Source: Bin87 sp965220095
Lineage (GTDB): Bacteria; Chloroflexota; Dehalococcoidia; Lucifugimonadales; UBA3495
DNA: 64,000 bases
Assembly (NCBI GenBank): GCA_965220095.1
Contig: CBDCPD010000003.1
Span: 186,001 to 250,000, forward strand
Reading direction: 5' to 3'
Numbering within the stretch: the first letter of the stretch is position 1; every line of letters begins with the position of its first letter. The notes under the pieces are model-generated. The model searched no databases and was not told the origin of the DNA. It saw only the letters and a list, made by a program, of their open reading frames with translations. Positions 54,838-63,610 of this stretch are shown in pieces. The translations under genes and the position numbers were made by a program.

Positions 54838-57228
54838 ATGAAAAATGGCGGGGATCTGTGTAAAGAAAACCAGGCCCTGCGCCAGCGGCTGTCCCGGCTC
54901 GGCGAGGCCAGCCTGCGCATCAACGAGAGCCTGGACTTCGAGACGGTGTTGCAGGGGGTCCTGGACAGCGCCCGGTCGCTGACCGGCTCCCGCTACGGGG
55001 TCATCACCCTCCTGGACGATGCGGGGCGGATACAGGACTTCCTCTATTCCGGGCTGACTCCCGAGGAGAGCCGGCAGTTCGCCGAACTGCCCAACGGGAT
55101 GCTGTTCTTCGAGCGGCTCAGCAGCATCAGTGAACCGCTGCGGCTGCGGGACTTCCACGGCTACATCAGGGAGTTGGGCTTGCCCGAGTTCCGCCCGCCG
55201 ATGGCGGTGAGCTCGCCCCTTCCCTTCCTGGCCGCGCCGCTTCGTCACCGGGGGAAGGGCGTCGGAGGCATCTACGTGGGTGAGAAGGAGATCGAGTTCA
55301 CCCAGGAGGACGAGGAGACCCTGGTGATGTTCGCCACCCAGGCGGCGCTGGTGATCGCCAACGCGCGGCGGCACCGGGAGGAGCAGCGGGCCCGGGCCGA
55401 CCTGGAGACCCTGGTGAACACCACTCCCGTGGGGGTGCTGGTCTTCGACGCCAGGACGGGGGGCCTGGCGTCGGTCAACCGGGAGGCGAGGCGGATCGTC
55501 AGCGACCTGTGCGCCCCCGGCGGGTCGGCGGAGCAGCTCCTCGAGGTGCTGACCTTCCGGCGCGCCGACGGCCGGGAGGTCTCCCTTCAGGAGTTCCCCC
55601 TGGCCCAGGGGCTGATGACCGGGGAGACGGTGCGGGCCGAGGAGATCGTCCTAAAGGCCCCCGACGGGCGCAGCGTCACCACCCTGGTCAACGCCACGCC
55701 CATCTTCTCGGAGGATGGGGAGGTCGAGTCCGTCGTCGTGACCCTGCAGGACATGACGCCGATGGAAGACCTGGAGCGGCTGCGGGCCGAGTTCCTGGGC
55801 ATGGTGAGCCACGAGCTGCGGACCCCGCTGGCCGCCATCAAGGGGTCGGCGGATACCCTGCTGGAGGCATCGGCGGCGCTGGACCCCGCCGAGATGACCC
55901 AGTTCTTCCGGATCATCCGCGACCAGTCCGAGAACATGCGCCACCTGATCGGCGACCTGCTCGACGTGGCCCGCATCGAGACCGGCACCCTGCCGGTCTC
56001 CCCCGAACCCGTCGATGTGACCGTCCTGGTGGACGAGGCCAGGAGCCGGTTCCAGAGCGGGGGCGGCCGTAACAACCTGCAAATCGACCTGCCCCCGGAC
56101 CTGCCCCGGGTCCTGGCCGACCGGCGGCGCGTCGTCCAGGTGCTGAACAACCTGCTGTCCAACGCGGCCCGGCACTCCAGCGAGCTGTCCCCCATCCGGG
56201 TGGCCGCGGTGCGGGACGGCGTCCACGTCGCCTTCTCGGTGGCCGACTACGGCGTGGGCGTGCCTGCCGAGCGGCTGCCTCACCTGTTCCGCAAGTTCTC
56301 GCGCCTCGACGGCGAGGAACGGGGACAGGAGGTCGGCGGGTCCGGCCTGGGCCTGGCCATCTGCAAGGGGATTGTGGAGGCCCACGGGGGGCGCATCCGG
56401 GCCGAGAGCGACGGGCCGGGCCTGGGCAGCCGGTTCACCTTCACCCTGCCGGCGGTGAAGGAGGCCGCTGCCGTCCGCTCCAGACGGTCCCGGCCACGGC
56501 CTCGAAAGGAACCGGAGCCGACCCGCATTCTCTGCGTGGACGACGACCCGCAGACCCTCCGCTACGTCCGGGACGCCCTCACCAGGGCGGGCTATGCACC
56601 CATCGTTACCGGAGACCCGGAGGAGGTCCCCCGGCTCATGGCGGAGCAAGCGCCCCACCTGGTCCTGCTGGACCTGGTGCTGCCGGGCAGCGACGGCATC
56701 GAGCTGATGCAGACGATCCGGGAGATCGCCGACGTGCCGGTCATCTTCCTGTCCGCCTACGGCCAGGACGAGGTGGTCGCCCGGGCCTTCGACCTGGGGG
56801 CGGCCGACTACGTGGTCAAGCCCTTCTCGCCAACGGAGCTGGTGGCCCGGATCCGGGCCGCCCTGCGCAAGCGGGCGGCGCCGGAGCTGGCCCAGCCCTC
56901 CCAGCCCTACGTGCTGGGAGACCTGACCGTCGACTACTCCCAGCGCAGGGTGACGCTGGCCGGACGCCCGGTCGCGCTCACCATCATCGAGTATCGGATG
57001 CTGGTCGAGCTTTCGGCCAACGCCGGGCGGCCGCTGACCCACCAGCATCTGCTGCAACGCGTCTGGGGACCGGACCAGGGCGAAAACACCGCGCCGGTGC
57101 GCAACATCGTCGGGAGGCTGCGCCGCAAGCTGGGCGACGCCGCCGGCAACCCGGCCTACATCTTCGCCGAGCCCAGCGTCGGCTACCGCATGGAGCAGGG
57201 CGAGGGAACGGGGGAGGCGACGCCGTGA
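54838..57228 (+). CDS. Soluble GAF-PAS histidine kinase fused to OmpR/PhoB-type response regulator
   Basis: A 796-residue single-polypeptide two-component system with no membrane segment, so it acts in the cytoplasm. N-terminal helix, GAF (about 26-175), PAS-like (about 186-305), HisKA with SHELRTPL (His325), and HATPase with an N box (NNLLSNAARHS), DYGVGVP and GSGLGLAICKG. A receiver follows (about 562-680) with the DDD568-570 acidic cluster, Asp612 and Lys661, then a winged-helix DNA-binding domain (about 693-790, IEYRMLVEL, VRNIVGRLRRKLG). It should autophosphorylate His325 and pass phosphate to Asp612 to control DNA binding. I chose ATG 54838 over 54781 because GAGGT lies 8 nt before it; 54781 has no ribosome site. 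It diverges from the giant gene and overlaps tex by GTGA. The signal sensed is unknown. Confidence 0.95.
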   Translation: MKNGGDLCKENQALRQRLSRLGEASLRINESLDFETVLQGVLDSARSLTGSRYGVITLLDDAGRIQDFLYSGLTPEESRQFAELPNGMLFFERLSSISEPLRLRDFHGYIRELGLPEFRPPMAVSSPLPFLAAPLRHRGKGVGGIYVGEKEIEFTQEDEETLVMFATQAALVIANARRHREEQRARADLETLVNTTPVGVLVFDARTGGLASVNREARRIVSDLCAPGGSAEQLLEVLTFRRADGREVSLQEFPLAQGLMTGETVRAEEIVLKAPDGRSVTTLVNATPIFSEDGEVESVVVTLQDMTPMEDLERLRAEFLGMVSHELRTPLAAIKGSADTLLEASAALDPAEMTQFFRIIRDQSENMRHLIGDLLDVARIETGTLPVSPEPVDVTVLVDEARSRFQSGGGRNNLQIDLPPDLPRVLADRRRVVQVLNNLLSNAARHSSELSPIRVAAVRDGVHVAFSVADYGVGVPAERLPHLFRKFSRLDGEERGQEVGGSGLGLAICKGIVEAHGGRIRAESDGPGLGSRFTFTLPAVKEAAAVRSRRSRPRPRKEPEPTRILCVDDDPQTLRYVRDALTRAGYAPIVTGDPEEVPRLMAEQAPHLVLLDLVLPGSDGIELMQTIREIADVPVIFLSAYGQDEVVARAFDLGAADYVVKPFSPTELVARIRAALRKRAAPELAQPSQPYVLGDLTVDYSQRRVTLAGRPVALTIIEYRMLVELSANAGRPLTHQHLLQRVWGPDQGENTAPVRNIVGRLRRKLGDAAGNPAYIFAEPSVGYRMEQGEGTGEATP

Positions 57229-59426
57229 AGCAGGCCGATGCAACAGGACACTATCCGGGCGCTGAGGATGCAAAATTGACGACCCTGATTGACCTCGAGA
57301 TTCCCCATATTGCCCGTGAGCTTCACCTGGCCGGAGAGCAGGTGGAGGCCACGGTTGGATTGCTGGACGACGGCGCCACGGTGCCCTTCATTGCCCGGTA
57401 CCGTAAGGAGCATACCGGCAGCCTTGATGAGGTGGCGATCACCAGCATTCGGGACCGGTTGTCGCAGCTCCGGGAACTCAGGGATCGGCGGGAGGCAATC
57501 CTGGCTTCGCTGGAAAAGCGGGGTCTGCTGAGCCAGGAATTGAGGAAGGCCCTTCTCTCTGCCCAATCAATGGCAGTCCTGGAGGATACCTACCTGCCCC
57601 ACCGGCCCAGGCGGCGCACCCGGGCCGCCGTCGCCAGGGAAAGGGGACTGGAGTCCCTGGCCTTGCGCCTCTGGGGTCAGGGGGATTTTGACGTCGCCAC
57701 AGCCGCTGGCAAGTACGTCAATCCCCAAGCGGGGGTGGATAACGCCAAAGAGGCTCTGCGTGGAGCCAGGGACATCATCGCCGAGTGGGTCAGCGAAGAC
57801 TCCACCGCGCGGCGGGAAATTCGGAAGCTGTTCTGGTCGCAGGGCGCTATCTCCGCCACGGTGACTGCGGGCACGGTGACTGCGGGCACGGATGCGGCGG
57901 CGGCCAAGTACCGGGATTACTTTGACTGGCGGGAACCGGTCGCCAGCGCGCCTTCCCACCGGATCCTGGCCATGCTCCGAGGCGAGAAGGAATCACTGCT
58001 TTCGGTCCACATCGCGCCGCCGGTATCGTCAGCGACCGCGATCCTGGAGCGAATCTTCGTCCGAGGAGAAACGGAGGCCGCGCAACAGCTCGGGCTGGCC
58101 ATTCGGGACCGCTACAAACCGTTGCTGGAATCCGCGCTGGAAACGGAGGTCCGCAAGGCGGCCCGAGTTCGCGCCGAGGACACCGCCATCGGGGTATTCG
58201 CCGACAATTTGCGGCAGTTGCTGCTGGCCCCGGCCCTGGGTCAGCAGCACACCCTGGCCCTGGATCCCGGATTTCGCTCCGGCTGCAAATTGGTGTGCCT
58301 GGACCGGCAGGGCCATCTGCTGCACCACGATACCGTCTATCCGCTGCTCGGGGAACGGGGTGAGCAGGAATCCGCCAGGAAGATACTCCTGCTGTGTCGT
58401 CAGTACCGTATTGAAGCCATCGCCGTGGGCAACGGCACCGGGGGCCGTGAGACCCAGGCCTTTCTGAGGACCCTGGAGTTGGACCCCCAAATCGCGGTGG
58501 TCATGGTCAACGAGAGCGGGGCCTCGGTCTACTCGGCGTCGGAGGCGGCGCGAACCGAATTCCCGGACCAGGACATCACCGTTCGGGGGGCGGTCTCCAT
58601 CGGTCGCCGACTCATGGATCCCCTGGCCGAACTGGTCAAGATAGATCCCAAGTCCATCGGTGTGGGTCAGTACCAGCACGACGTCGATCAAAAGGCCTTG
58701 AAGCAACGTCTGGACGATGTGGTGGTCAGTTGCGTCAACCAGGTCGGCGTGGAACTGAACACCGCCAGCCCAGAGCTGCTTTCCTACGTTTCGGGTCTGG
58801 GGCCCCGTTTGGCCAATGCCATTGTGGAGTACCGGAACCGCAACGGCCCTTTTGCCTCTCGAGACGCCCTGCTGAAAGTGCCGCGCCTCGGCCCCAGGGC
58901 TTTTGAACAGGCGGCTGGGTTTTTGCGCATCAGAGCGGGCGCCCAGCCGCTGGACGCCAGCGCCGTGCATCCCGAGTCCTACCCAGTGGTGGAAGCAATC
59001 GCCAGGGACCTGGGCCGTCCTCTGGACGAATTGCTGGGCGACGCCGCTATCGGCGGTCAGATTGATCCCAGTCGCTACGTCAGCGATCGGATTGGCCTGC
59101 CGACATTGCATGACATAGTCGCAGAACTGGCCCGGCCGGGACGGGACCCCCGCCAGGAGTTCGAGCCCTTCGACTTCGCGGCCGGCGTCCACCGCATCGA
59201 GGACCTGTCGGTGGGCATGAAATTGCCCGGGGTGATCACCAACGTGACCGGTTTCGGCGCCTTTGTCGATGTGGGCGTCCACCAGGACGGGCTGGTCCAC
59301 ATCAGCCAGCTGGCTGAGGGGTTCGTCAGCAATCCCTCGGATGTGGTCAAAGTGCAACAGCGGGTGTGGGTAACGGTGCTTGCGGTAGACCTCGAGCGCA
59401 AACGGATTGCCCTGTCTCTGAAGTGA
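57225..59426 (+). CDS. tex: Tex-family RNA-binding transcription accessory protein
   Basis: 733 residues, within the usual Tex length. The start is GTG 57225, which shares GTGA with the kinase stop and follows GGGGGAGG, so translation is probably coupled. The N-terminal helical Tex domain contains ATVPFIARYRKEHTGSLDE and LEDTYLPHRPRRRT. A YqgF/RNase H-like domain starts near residue 341 (LALDPGFRSGCKLVCLD). Helix-hairpin-helix motifs follow (NTASPELLSYVSGLGPRLA, VPRLGPRAFEQAAGFLRI), and an S1 RNA-binding domain closes the protein (about 664-733, GVITNVTGFGAFVDVG, DGLVHISQLAEGF). Tex/Spt6-like proteins bind nucleic acid and RNA polymerase and affect transcription and stress or virulence gene expression. 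Its link to a sensor kinase is unusual; it may only be a local operon. Confidence 0.96.
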   Translation: MKQADATGHYPGAEDAKLTTLIDLEIPHIARELHLAGEQVEATVGLLDDGATVPFIARYRKEHTGSLDEVAITSIRDRLSQLRELRDRREAILASLEKRGLLSQELRKALLSAQSMAVLEDTYLPHRPRRRTRAAVARERGLESLALRLWGQGDFDVATAAGKYVNPQAGVDNAKEALRGARDIIAEWVSEDSTARREIRKLFWSQGAISATVTAGTVTAGTDAAAAKYRDYFDWREPVASAPSHRILAMLRGEKESLLSVHIAPPVSSATAILERIFVRGETEAAQQLGLAIRDRYKPLLESALETEVRKAARVRAEDTAIGVFADNLRQLLLAPALGQQHTLALDPGFRSGCKLVCLDRQGHLLHHDTVYPLLGERGEQESARKILLLCRQYRIEAIAVGNGTGGRETQAFLRTLELDPQIAVVMVNESGASVYSASEAARTEFPDQDITVRGAVSIGRRLMDPLAELVKIDPKSIGVGQYQHDVDQKALKQRLDDVVVSCVNQVGVELNTASPELLSYVSGLGPRLANAIVEYRNRNGPFASRDALLKVPRLGPRAFEQAAGFLRIRAGAQPLDASAVHPESYPVVEAIARDLGRPLDELLGDAAIGGQIDPSRYVSDRIGLPTLHDIVAELARPGRDPRQEFEPFDFAAGVHRIEDLSVGMKLPGVITNVTGFGAFVDVGVHQDGLVHISQLAEGFVSNPSDVVKVQQRVWVTVLAVDLERKRIALSLK

Positions 59427-59786
59427 TCGGTGTCCGCATCACCTCGACAACGGGAAACCCTCCGCAGACTGCCCCCGCGGACGGGCAAACCATGGGGGTG
59501 TCACGCGTATGCCACTATCGCGCGACACAACCGGTGCAGAATTGCCCCGGGCGTGTCGCAACACCGGGTAGCAGCGCATACCTGCCTGGTAAGTCCACCG
59601 CGGGCGGGCAGCAGTTCGTCGACCGCACCGCCCGCAGCGGCAAGACCACTCTATTGGCCCGGCCTGCGCCAGCGTAAAGCCCAGGCGTCATCAAATTGCG
59701 AACCGCTGGCCACGGATCAGCCCGGAAGCCGCGGCAACGGTGGGGTACAATTGCCGTCGCCATTCCCTCTTCAGGAGCGTCCATCC
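59427..59786. other. Intergenic region with a GC-rich hairpin
   Basis: A perfect 8-bp inverted repeat, GCGGGCGG at 59600-59607 and CCGCCCGC at 59628-59635, has a 20-nt loop and no T tract, so it is not a classical terminator. A TACAAT at 59745-59750 sits about 36 bp before the next ATG and could be a -10 box, but no good -35 is visible. No coding frame was convincing. Confidence 0.45.
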
Positions 59787-59951
59787 ATGACCAGCCCGTC
59801 CGAAGCCGTGGAGATCTACTGCGTCAAGTGCAAGGCCAAGACCGCCTCCAGGGACATCGAGGCCGTCACCATGAAGAACGGCCGCGCCGCCACCCGGTCC
59901 ACCTGCGTGGACTGCGGCACCAAGAAGTTCCGCATCGGCGTCCTGCCCTGA
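59787..59951 (+). CDS. Small zinc-ribbon protein, DUF5679-like
   Basis: 54 residues. AGGAG lies 10 nt before ATG 59787. Two CxxC pairs are visible, CVKC (residues 12-15) and CVDC (residues 40-43), with basic segments between them and a KKFRIG end, the pattern of the DUF5679 family of tiny zinc ribbons. It is likely to bind one zinc ion and possibly nucleic acid. It precedes the NurA-type gene by 22 bp on the same strand, so co-transcription is likely. The molecular function of the family is not known to me. Confidence 0.85.
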   Translation: MTSPSEAVEIYCVKCKAKTASRDIEAVTMKNGRAATRSTCVDCGTKKFRIGVLP

Positions 59952-59973
59952 CCGGCTCGCTCATCCCGGCATC

Positions 59974-61200
59974 ATGGCGCTGGACCTGGGCCTCACCACA
60001 TATCAGCTGCTGTCCGCACTGGACGGCCTGGCCCCGGACATCCAGAGCCGCAGCCGGCGCTTGGACGACGCCATCGACCGGGCGCTCGCCGTGCCCGCCG
60101 GCGAGGCCGCCTTCCGCACCGCCGCGGTGGGACGCCGTCCCTACATCTCCGCCCGCACCGGCCCCGAGGGCCTGCTGGACAGCCGGCCGCCGCCCGAGTG
60201 TCCCGCCGACTGGACCGCGCTGTCCGTGGACGGCTCCCACATCGACGTGGACCGCCACCTGCCCCTGCGCTGCCACCTCATCAACCTGGGCGGCTGCGCC
60301 ATCACCTACGGCGCCAGCTACGGCTGCCAACTGTTCAACGAGCCCACCCTGGCCGTGGACGACGCCGACCTGTACCTCCGTGCCCCCAACGGAGCATCCG
60401 GCGAAACCCTGATCTCCGGCCCCCTGCTCGGCGCGCTGCGCACGGTGCGGGAGGTGGAGCGCCTGGCCGACGCCGTGGAGAACCTGCCCGATGACCGACC
60501 CGTGCTGGCCCTGCTGGACGGCACCCTGGCCTTCTGGGACCTGCAGCGGGGCAACTATCCCCGCTACGTCGCCGACGTGCTCATCGCAGAACGCCTCCAG
60601 CCCGCCCTGGCCCGCCTGCGGGCGGCGTCCACCAACCGGCGTCCGGTGGCCGTGGCCGCCTACACCTCACGACCCCGCACCACCGAGGCCGCCGGCGCCC
60701 TCCGCCTCATGCTCTGCGAGCAGGGCGACGGCGACTGCAACCGTCTCTGCACCGCCCGCCACTCCCAGCTGGCGTCCTGCGACGGCGCGGCCGGCTTCGA
60801 CGACCGGGAGCTGTTCGAGCTGGCGCTGGAGCCGGGCCACCGTTCGCCCCTGTACCGGTCCAGCCACCTGGCAGCGCGCTTCGCCCTGGGATTGGCCACC
60901 GGCCAGGAGTGGAGCCACTTCTACTACCTCAACGGCGGCGCCGAGATCGCCCGCGTCGAGGTCCCCGACTGGCTGGCCGACGACCCCGAGCTGCTCGCCC
61001 TCAGCCACGCCATGCTGGTCAAACAGTGCGAACTGGGTCTGGGCTATCCGGTGGCCATCTCCGAGGCCCACGAGCAGGCCGTCATCACCGGCCGCGACCG
61101 GGAGGAGTTCCGCCGCCTGACCCTCATGCTCCTGGAACAGCGCGGCCTGCCCAACGGTGAATCCGCCAAGGGATTCTCCAAGCGTAGGCCCTGGGTCTGA
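59974..61200 (+). CDS. NurA-domain 5'-3' nuclease family protein
   Basis: 408 residues. The NurA fold is shown by ALSVDGSHIDVD (about residues 80-91; conserved acidic DGS motif), PVLALLDGTLAFWDL (about 173-187; second Asp motif) and a C-terminal GYPVAISEAHEQAVITGRD. The N-terminal helical region (about 1-45) is typical of bacterial homologues. NurA nucleases use Mn2+-dependent RNase H-like active sites and, with HerA, resect DNA ends in archaea. No herA is in this window, so the partner is unknown. The start has weak ribosome binding (CATCCCGGC), and the 22-bp gap from the zinc ribbon suggests coupling with it. Confident at family level, less so for the exact reaction. Confidence 0.88.
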   Translation: MALDLGLTTYQLLSALDGLAPDIQSRSRRLDDAIDRALAVPAGEAAFRTAAVGRRPYISARTGPEGLLDSRPPPECPADWTALSVDGSHIDVDRHLPLRCHLINLGGCAITYGASYGCQLFNEPTLAVDDADLYLRAPNGASGETLISGPLLGALRTVREVERLADAVENLPDDRPVLALLDGTLAFWDLQRGNYPRYVADVLIAERLQPALARLRAASTNRRPVAVAAYTSRPRTTEAAGALRLMLCEQGDGDCNRLCTARHSQLASCDGAAGFDDRELFELALEPGHRSPLYRSSHLAARFALGLATGQEWSHFYYLNGGAEIARVEVPDWLADDPELLALSHAMLVKQCELGLGYPVAISEAHEQAVITGRDREEFRRLTLMLLEQRGLPNGESAKGFSKRRPWV

Positions 61201-61319
61201 GCCGATCGTCCCATCAGGCCGGCCCCCTACAGTGGTCAGGTTTCAACTCCGGCGGTCAGTCTCACCGGCGGCCACGATGCCGGAGGCAACTGCCCTCGAA
61301 TGCCAGCAAGATCACTCAT

Positions 61320-61358
61320 AAAAAGAGCCAGACGCCGATGGAGGGTCGGCGCCTGGCT
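61320..61358 (-). terminator. Strong intrinsic terminator, minus strand
   Basis: The minus-strand stem AGCCAGGCGCCGA (61358-61346) pairs with TCGGCGTCTGGCT (61338-61326) through one G-U pair, with a 7-nt loop CCCTCCA, followed by CTTTTT (61325-61320). It is a 13-bp stem and U-tract, the clearest intrinsic terminator in the window. It points away from both neighbouring plus-strand genes, so it ends a minus-strand transcript. Confidence 0.85.
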
Positions 61359-61468
61359 GGTGTTCGGCATCGGCTCGGCCATCCCTTGACGGGAAGCCCC
61401 AATGCCATTGGTGGCCCGGTCGGCAACTCTGCCTGTTCTCAGGGGCGGCTCTGATTGCGGGAAACGAA

Positions 61469-61612
61469 TCAGGCCGCGGCAGCGTCGCCCACCGGGCCGA
61501 CCATGTCACCCTGCCATCTATCGTTCAGCGTAATCAGCGAAACCACTTCCCACCTCCGGCGCTGACGGGCCCATTGCCCTTCAGTTCGTAACGGGTGGAG
61601 TGTCCCGGCCAC
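61469..61612 (-). CDS. Candidate 47-residue small protein in its own transcription unit
   Basis: GTG 61612 opens a frame reading MAGTLHPLRTEGQWARQRRR, WEVVSLITLNDRWQGDMVGP, VGDAAAA, stop. The composition is protein-like (basic middle, hydrophobic VVSLITL, acidic turn). It starts within about 20 nt of the expected transcription start, so it may be leaderless; alternatively GTG 61546, preceded by GGAGG, gives a 25-residue form. It lies between a TTGACA promoter-like site (61658) and an intrinsic terminator (61320), giving a transcript of about 300 nt. I do not recognise the protein; the transcript could instead be a non-coding RNA. Confidence 0.45.
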   Translation of the reverse strand: MAGTLHPLRTEGQWARQRRRWEVVSLITLNDRWQGDMVGPVGDAAAA

Positions 61613-61629
61613 CCCAGCGTTCACAATAC

Positions 61630-61658
61630 ATACCATACCATTCGGCAATAACTGTCAA
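61630..61658 (-). promoter_or_regulatory. Promoter candidate for the small minus-strand unit
   Basis: Minus strand: a perfect -35 TTGACA (61658-61653), then TGG-TATGGT (61640-61632), an extended-10-like box at 15-bp spacing, or TGGTAT at 17-bp spacing (61635-61630). It is oriented towards the terminator at 61320. Confidence 0.5.
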
Positions 61659-61736
61659 CCACGGGTCTCTGCCTCGGTTATGTCATATCATTGGCCCCAG
61701 CTTCACCTGGGAGACCGCTTCACCTGGGAGACCACG

Positions 61737-62831
61737 ATGGGCCATTGCCGATATTGTGGACACGGCGCCGGTTGGTTGCGCAGCAGTCATCGCCAGTGCG
61801 TCGCAACTTACCGTCAGGGTTTGGCGCAGATGGTTGACCTGGTGGCAGCCGCCTCCGTCCGGCCCGATTTCACCCAGCGGCGAATGCTGAGCATCCTGGA
61901 CGGACTGGCTCAGCAGTGCTACGTGCCAGCCGACTACCTGCACGCAGTGCTGGCCGCCGGTTGGCATCTGTCCGACCTGAACCGAATGGTGGATGACGTG
62001 CTGACCCGGTCCGAAACGGCCCGGTTGCGCGAGTTCCGAGACGGCCATCATCCGGCCTCCCAGACCCCTGGCGACCCCGGGGCGTCGCTTCTGGCCGCGG
62101 CGGCGCGCGCTGCCCTGGCGACGCGCCAGCGGTCGCAACGGCTCGAGCGGGTGGCGAACCTTCTGCAACGCTCCGGCCTTTCCCACGAGGAGGGTCGCGA
62201 GTTGCTGCTGCGGGCCTGGGAGACGGCGGTGGCGCGTCAACTGGGCGATGTGGGCATCGACCTGGACCGGGAGGCCGCGCTGCTGTGCTACGCCCGGCAT
62301 TTCGACCTGGACGATGGCGAGCTGGACCATCACGGGATGCTGCGCCAGTTCGTTCAGGGCGCTGCCATTGCCGAAGCCACGGCCGGTCTGGTACCCCAGC
62401 GCATGAATGTTCCAGAAGGTGCGCCCGCGTCCGCACTACTGCGCAGGTCGGAGCAGCTGGTGTGGCTCTTTGACGACGTGGAGTGCTGCCTGGGCCAGCT
62501 GCCTCCGGAGCCGTCGCCGACCATCACCGGCGTGGCGGCCCCGGACCGGAATCTCCCCTATTACCGGCCCCAGTCGTTCGTGGACCGCCGGGCGCCGGAC
62601 CAAGGCTGGGAATCCGTGGCGCGGGGCCAATTGGCGGTGGCCAGCGAACACCTGCATTTCCGTGGACCGGACCTCAGTATCCGGTTGGCCTACGGCTCGG
62701 TGGCGCATTGGGAGCCGTACCACGACGGCATCGGCGCCGTGCCGCGCGCCCAGCCCAACCGCCTGGTGGTTTTCCGCAACGGCGACGGCTGGTTCATCTA
62801 CAACCTGACCCGCAACCTGGCAGCCCCGTAG
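61737..62831 (+). CDS. Zinc-knuckle protein of unknown function
   Basis: 364 residues from ATG 61737, chosen because GGGAG sits 7 nt upstream; an in-frame ATG at 61680 has none. The N-terminus MGHCRYCGHG...HRQC forms a CxxC/HxxC zinc knuckle at residues 4-21. Residues about 30-230 are helical with many Leu/Ala/Arg, including ILDGLAQQCYVPADYLHAVL and LQRSGLSHEEGRELLLRAW. The C-terminus (about 290-364; GQLAVASEHLHFRG, SIRLAYGSVAHWEP, NRLVVFRNGDGWFIYNL) looks like a bacterial PH/GRAM-type beta domain. No signal peptide or membrane segment, so it is cytoplasmic. I do not recognise a named family; the domain statements are from pattern only. Confidence 0.8.
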   Translation: MGHCRYCGHGAGWLRSSHRQCVATYRQGLAQMVDLVAAASVRPDFTQRRMLSILDGLAQQCYVPADYLHAVLAAGWHLSDLNRMVDDVLTRSETARLREFRDGHHPASQTPGDPGASLLAAAARAALATRQRSQRLERVANLLQRSGLSHEEGRELLLRAWETAVARQLGDVGIDLDREAALLCYARHFDLDDGELDHHGMLRQFVQGAAIAEATAGLVPQRMNVPEGAPASALLRRSEQLVWLFDDVECCLGQLPPEPSPTITGVAAPDRNLPYYRPQSFVDRRAPDQGWESVARGQLAVASEHLHFRGPDLSIRLAYGSVAHWEPYHDGIGAVPRAQPNRLVVFRNGDGWFIYNLTRNLAAP

Positions 62832-63178
62832 ACCGCGACCATGCTCGGCGCCAACCGCACCCTGAGTCGCCCTTAACCGGTCGGATCGACCCATGACTAC
62901 TGGTGAGAGCGGAGGGGATCGGTGAAGGGCCTGACATGGACGAATGGCAACCGGCCAGCGTGGCGCTAGCGACGCCGGACGCCGCACCTCGCCGCACTGT
63001 CGTCGGTAGGCATTTTCCCACTCCTCAACTGCCGACACGACGCCCTCGGTTATCCCCGGTGCAGAGCGTCGCTGAGTATGGATGCACTCCGCAATCTACC
63101 CGGTAGCGTCATTACACCTACCCGGTTCGTCGCCGACCCGGCAATCAGCCGGAATCCAAGGCCGGGTTGCCGGCATCG
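62832..63178. other. Intergenic region between converging genes
   Basis: 347 bp between the converging 61737-62831 and 63179-63610 genes. A plus-strand frame at 62936-63106 (MDEWQPASVALATPDAAPRR...) is open but unconvincing. A 13-bp GGTAGCGTCATTA near 63103 recurs near 63782. No terminator was seen. Confidence 0.4.
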
Positions 63179-63610
63179 TCAGCCGCCTTGCCGACCCGGA
63201 CGCCGCCGGTGCGGTCCACGTTCGCAGACCACGATCGCCGCCTCCTGCAATGCCTTCCCAGCCTCGATGGTCACCGCCGGATCCCCAGCGGCCTGGGCCG
63301 TGTCCAGCCGGAACGCCGCCCACCACAACCCCGACAGTGGATCGGGGTTGGCTCCGGCGACACCGGCCCAGGGCTGTTGCTGGGGTTGCCAGTTGGCGGC
63401 GACCCGGTGTTCCCGGGCCGCCGCCGTCATGGCCTCGGCGGCAGCCAACAGCTCCCCCAGCCGCGCTACCTCCTGGTCCGAAGGCGGACCATCCTCGCCG
63501 GACCCACGACGCACCAGTGCCCGTTTGCCGTACCGCACGGCCGCCCTGGCCAATCGCGCCCGGGTCCGGGTGTGCGCTTTCCGCAGTTCAGGAATGCCCG
63601 CAGTGGTCAT
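63179..63610 (-). CDS. Small helical hypothetical protein
   Basis: 143 residues from ATG 63610, with GGAG about 10 nt upstream (GCGGAGTAAGCCA). Basic N-terminus (RKAHTRTRARLARAAVRYGKR), an Ala/Glu-rich helix (ARLGELLAAAEAMTAAAREH), a WQPQQQPW segment, then GLWWAAFRLDTAQAAGDP and a basic Gly/Arg tail. Competing plus-strand frames over the same DNA are Pro/Arg-rich and look like shadows. No signal peptide or membrane segment. Family not recognised. Confidence 0.6.
   Translation of the reverse strand: MTTAGIPELRKAHTRTRARLARAAVRYGKRALVRRGSGEDGPPSDQEVARLGELLAAAEAMTAAAREHRVAANWQPQQQPWAGVAGANPDPLSGLWWAAFRLDTAQAAGDPAVTIEAGKALQEAAIVVCERGPHRRRPGRQGG

Noticed and set aside
59600..59635. Intrinsic terminator after tex
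   Set aside because: The hairpin is perfect but there is no T tract on either strand.
61320..61620. tmRNA, RNase P, 6S or SRP RNA at the small minus-strand unit
   Set aside because: None of the conserved cores of these RNAs is visible, and a short protein-like frame occupies the first half.
62936..63106. A 56-codon plus-strand ORF (MDEWQPASVALATPDAAPRR)
   Set aside because: Weak ribosome site, Pro/Arg-rich second half and no similarity that I recognise; left within the intergenic note.
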